64,000 nucleotides of DNA, from positions 5,652,528 through 5,716,527 of the forward strand of contig JABACO010000005.1 of NCBI GenBank assembly GCA_013339895.1, read 5' to 3'. The notes under the pieces were generated by a model, which saw only the letters and a program-made list of their open reading frames with translations, was not told the origin of the DNA and ran no database searches. Positions within the stretch are counted from its first letter, which is position 1. Each line of letters opens with the position of its first letter. Both the position numbers and the translations under genes were made by a program. Source of the stretch: Ephydatia muelleri. Its lineage: Eukaryota; Porifera; Demospongiae; Spongillida; Spongillidae. Below, piece by piece: positions 62,823 to 64,000 of this stretch.

Positions 62823-63579
62823 TCACAGGTCGACAGCGTACTTAACTCGAATCACTCGAACGCCGCTGTCCACGAGTCGCTGCTTGTTGATCTCGTTCTC
62901 CTCGTCCGATATCCTCTTCCACCGAACCGTGTACGCGATCACGAGGTTGGCAGGCCCGGCTAGAGTCGACGCCGGGTGTGCCGAGAGAGTCCGGATGATG
63001 GCGGCCGTGCAAGCGCCGCACGGCTGTATCCAGGTGTACAGGACGACGTGCGTAGGGTGTGTAGCCCCCTTTGCGCCTGCAAGAGCTCCACAGGGCGGGG
63101 AGGTGACGGAGGAGGTTCGCCTCGCAGTGGTTGTCCTGGTCGGGTCGTGCGACGATGTAGTTTACGTGTCCCTGGTTGACGGTAGGGTAGAACGGCTGTT
63201 TGCGCTTGACCAGCGGTTTTCGCGGAAGGAGGTTCACTTGGCCGATGTCCGAGAGCGTTTCCGCCTTCGACAAGAAAAGGACGGCAAACTCCGAGTGACC
63301 CTTGTCTCTCTGTCGGAAGAAATTTGGGATCACGGTCGTCTGGACGAATTTCACGAAATCCGACGTGTCACGGTCAAGAGCATCGCCACCTTCTGACGAC
63401 GGTACGCCTAGGAGCGTTTCGTGGGTCAATGCCGGTAGCAGCGACGATTCCACCACTTTGACGGACGGGTTTCCCGCCGCTTTGCCGCCACTGCCGCTGT
63501 TGACGGCCGTAGCGCATAATCTCAGCAGTAAGGCGACAATGGACCATGCCAAGTTCGCTGCGGTGTAGAGCCACGACAT
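62823..63579 (-). CDS. Predicted secreted or luminal protein with deaminase-type zinc motif
   Basis: Intronless, ATG at 63579, stop TGA at 62825-62823 after a frame change. The N-terminus MSWLYTAANLAWSIVALLLR is a signal peptide or anchor. After a variable Ser/Gly region the core reads EFAVLFLSKAETLSDI, VNYIVARPDQDNHCEANLLR and LPALW. Past the frame change come HVVLYTWIQPCGACTAAIIR, NLVIAYTVRWKRI and VRVIRVKY. The H-x-E (HCE) at a helix start and the P-C-x-x-C at the next helix start, each after a beta strand, match the zinc site of the cytidine deaminase superfamily. The fault is one extra base in a run of five C at 63065-63069 (plus strand). With four C the frame would be continuous to the stop, giving about 250 residues. 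The substrate is unknown. Confidence 0.6.
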
Positions 63580-64000
63580 TCGTCACGGCGTCTTCTGGCA
63601 AGCTTTAATGCCTTGACAGCACATACCGGAAACTACAAGTCCATTGATATGCGTAACCATAGAAATGGGCCTTGGATCGCATTTAGGCGTTCGCGTTGGA
63701 GTGATCGGTTCACTTCACTATATTCTCCCGATTACATATATAACATACCAGCGTACTACAAATGTGGAGTTATTTGCGATTTGCACAATACTTAGAGCCA
63801 GCTAAGCCACGTGTACATATAAGGCGAGTAGGTATACTGATGGTGTGTATCGCATGTGACCGGTCCGAGTCAGCTAGCCGGCTGAGCATTCACCAGCCAC
63901 TTTTTTGCAGTCGTAACACCGTCGGTGACAAACCGTTCAGTTATAGCATGCATGCAGACCTCAGTGAAAGAACAGTAGTTTACGGGCGACTTGCACTGAT
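63580..64000. other. Region upstream of the deaminase-like gene; nothing recognised
   Basis: Unique sequence without ORF or motif support. It would contain the promoter of the minus-strand gene ending at 62823. Confidence 0.4.

Overview
The window is nuclear DNA from an animal. Genes are split by many short GT-AG introns, and the encoded proteins are typical of metazoans: METAP2, a CPEB-type RNA-binding protein, SPOP-like and TRAF-like MATH domains, an Ig domain and a Golgi MGAT5-like transferase. P, Gypsy and other transposons are abundant. The mix, with an animal pseudouridine glycosidase-kinase fusion and very many minisatellites, fits a marine non-bilaterian, best guess a sponge. That is inference; a cnidarian or another invertebrate is not excluded. 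There are two gaps of exactly 1000 N (11755-12754 and 57211-58210).

Layout. Positions 1-5200 hold broken pieces: a PHD-finger protein tail, a truncated multi-exon transposase-like gene on the minus strand, a RecQ-like helicase piece and one Ras-like exon. Positions 5317-11160 are a decayed Gypsy element whose reverse transcriptase core and integrase were overrun by 44-bp and 22-bp minisatellites. A SPOP-like exon fragment (minus) and the first gap follow. The 3' part of METAP2 (+) lies at 13267-14485. It converges on the 3' end of a 31.6-kb minus-strand gene (14921-46549) for a bifunctional pseudouridine-5'-phosphate glycosidase/PfkB-type pseudouridine kinase, for which I can place 18 exons in consistent phase.

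The 20.7-kb intron 13 of that gene (17517-38216) is a stack of nested insertions. A Gypsy element with 121-124 bp LTRs (18456-37880, target duplication GTTAG) sits in a 34-bp minisatellite. Inside it are a CPEB pseudogene, itself split by a nearly intact P element (19607-24544), a TRAF/MATH gene fragment that still has an intron, and two copies of a short repeat with telomere-like motifs. A 5.2-kb palindromic DNA transposon (32701-37860) sits inside the 3' LTR.

Positions 46550-54900 are gene-poor, with MITE-like elements, two unrecognised or transposon-like ORFs and an Ig-domain exon (minus). Positions 55060-60975 are a Golgi type II transferase gene (MGAT5/GT18-like) interrupted by the second gap. 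Positions 62823-63579 (minus) are an intronless predicted secreted protein with a cytidine-deaminase-type zinc signature.

Two themes recur. Several well-conserved genes carry single-base frameshifts, some in homopolymers, so part of the apparent damage is probably base-level assembly error. Also, many tandem arrays begin at or within a few bases of 5' splice sites.
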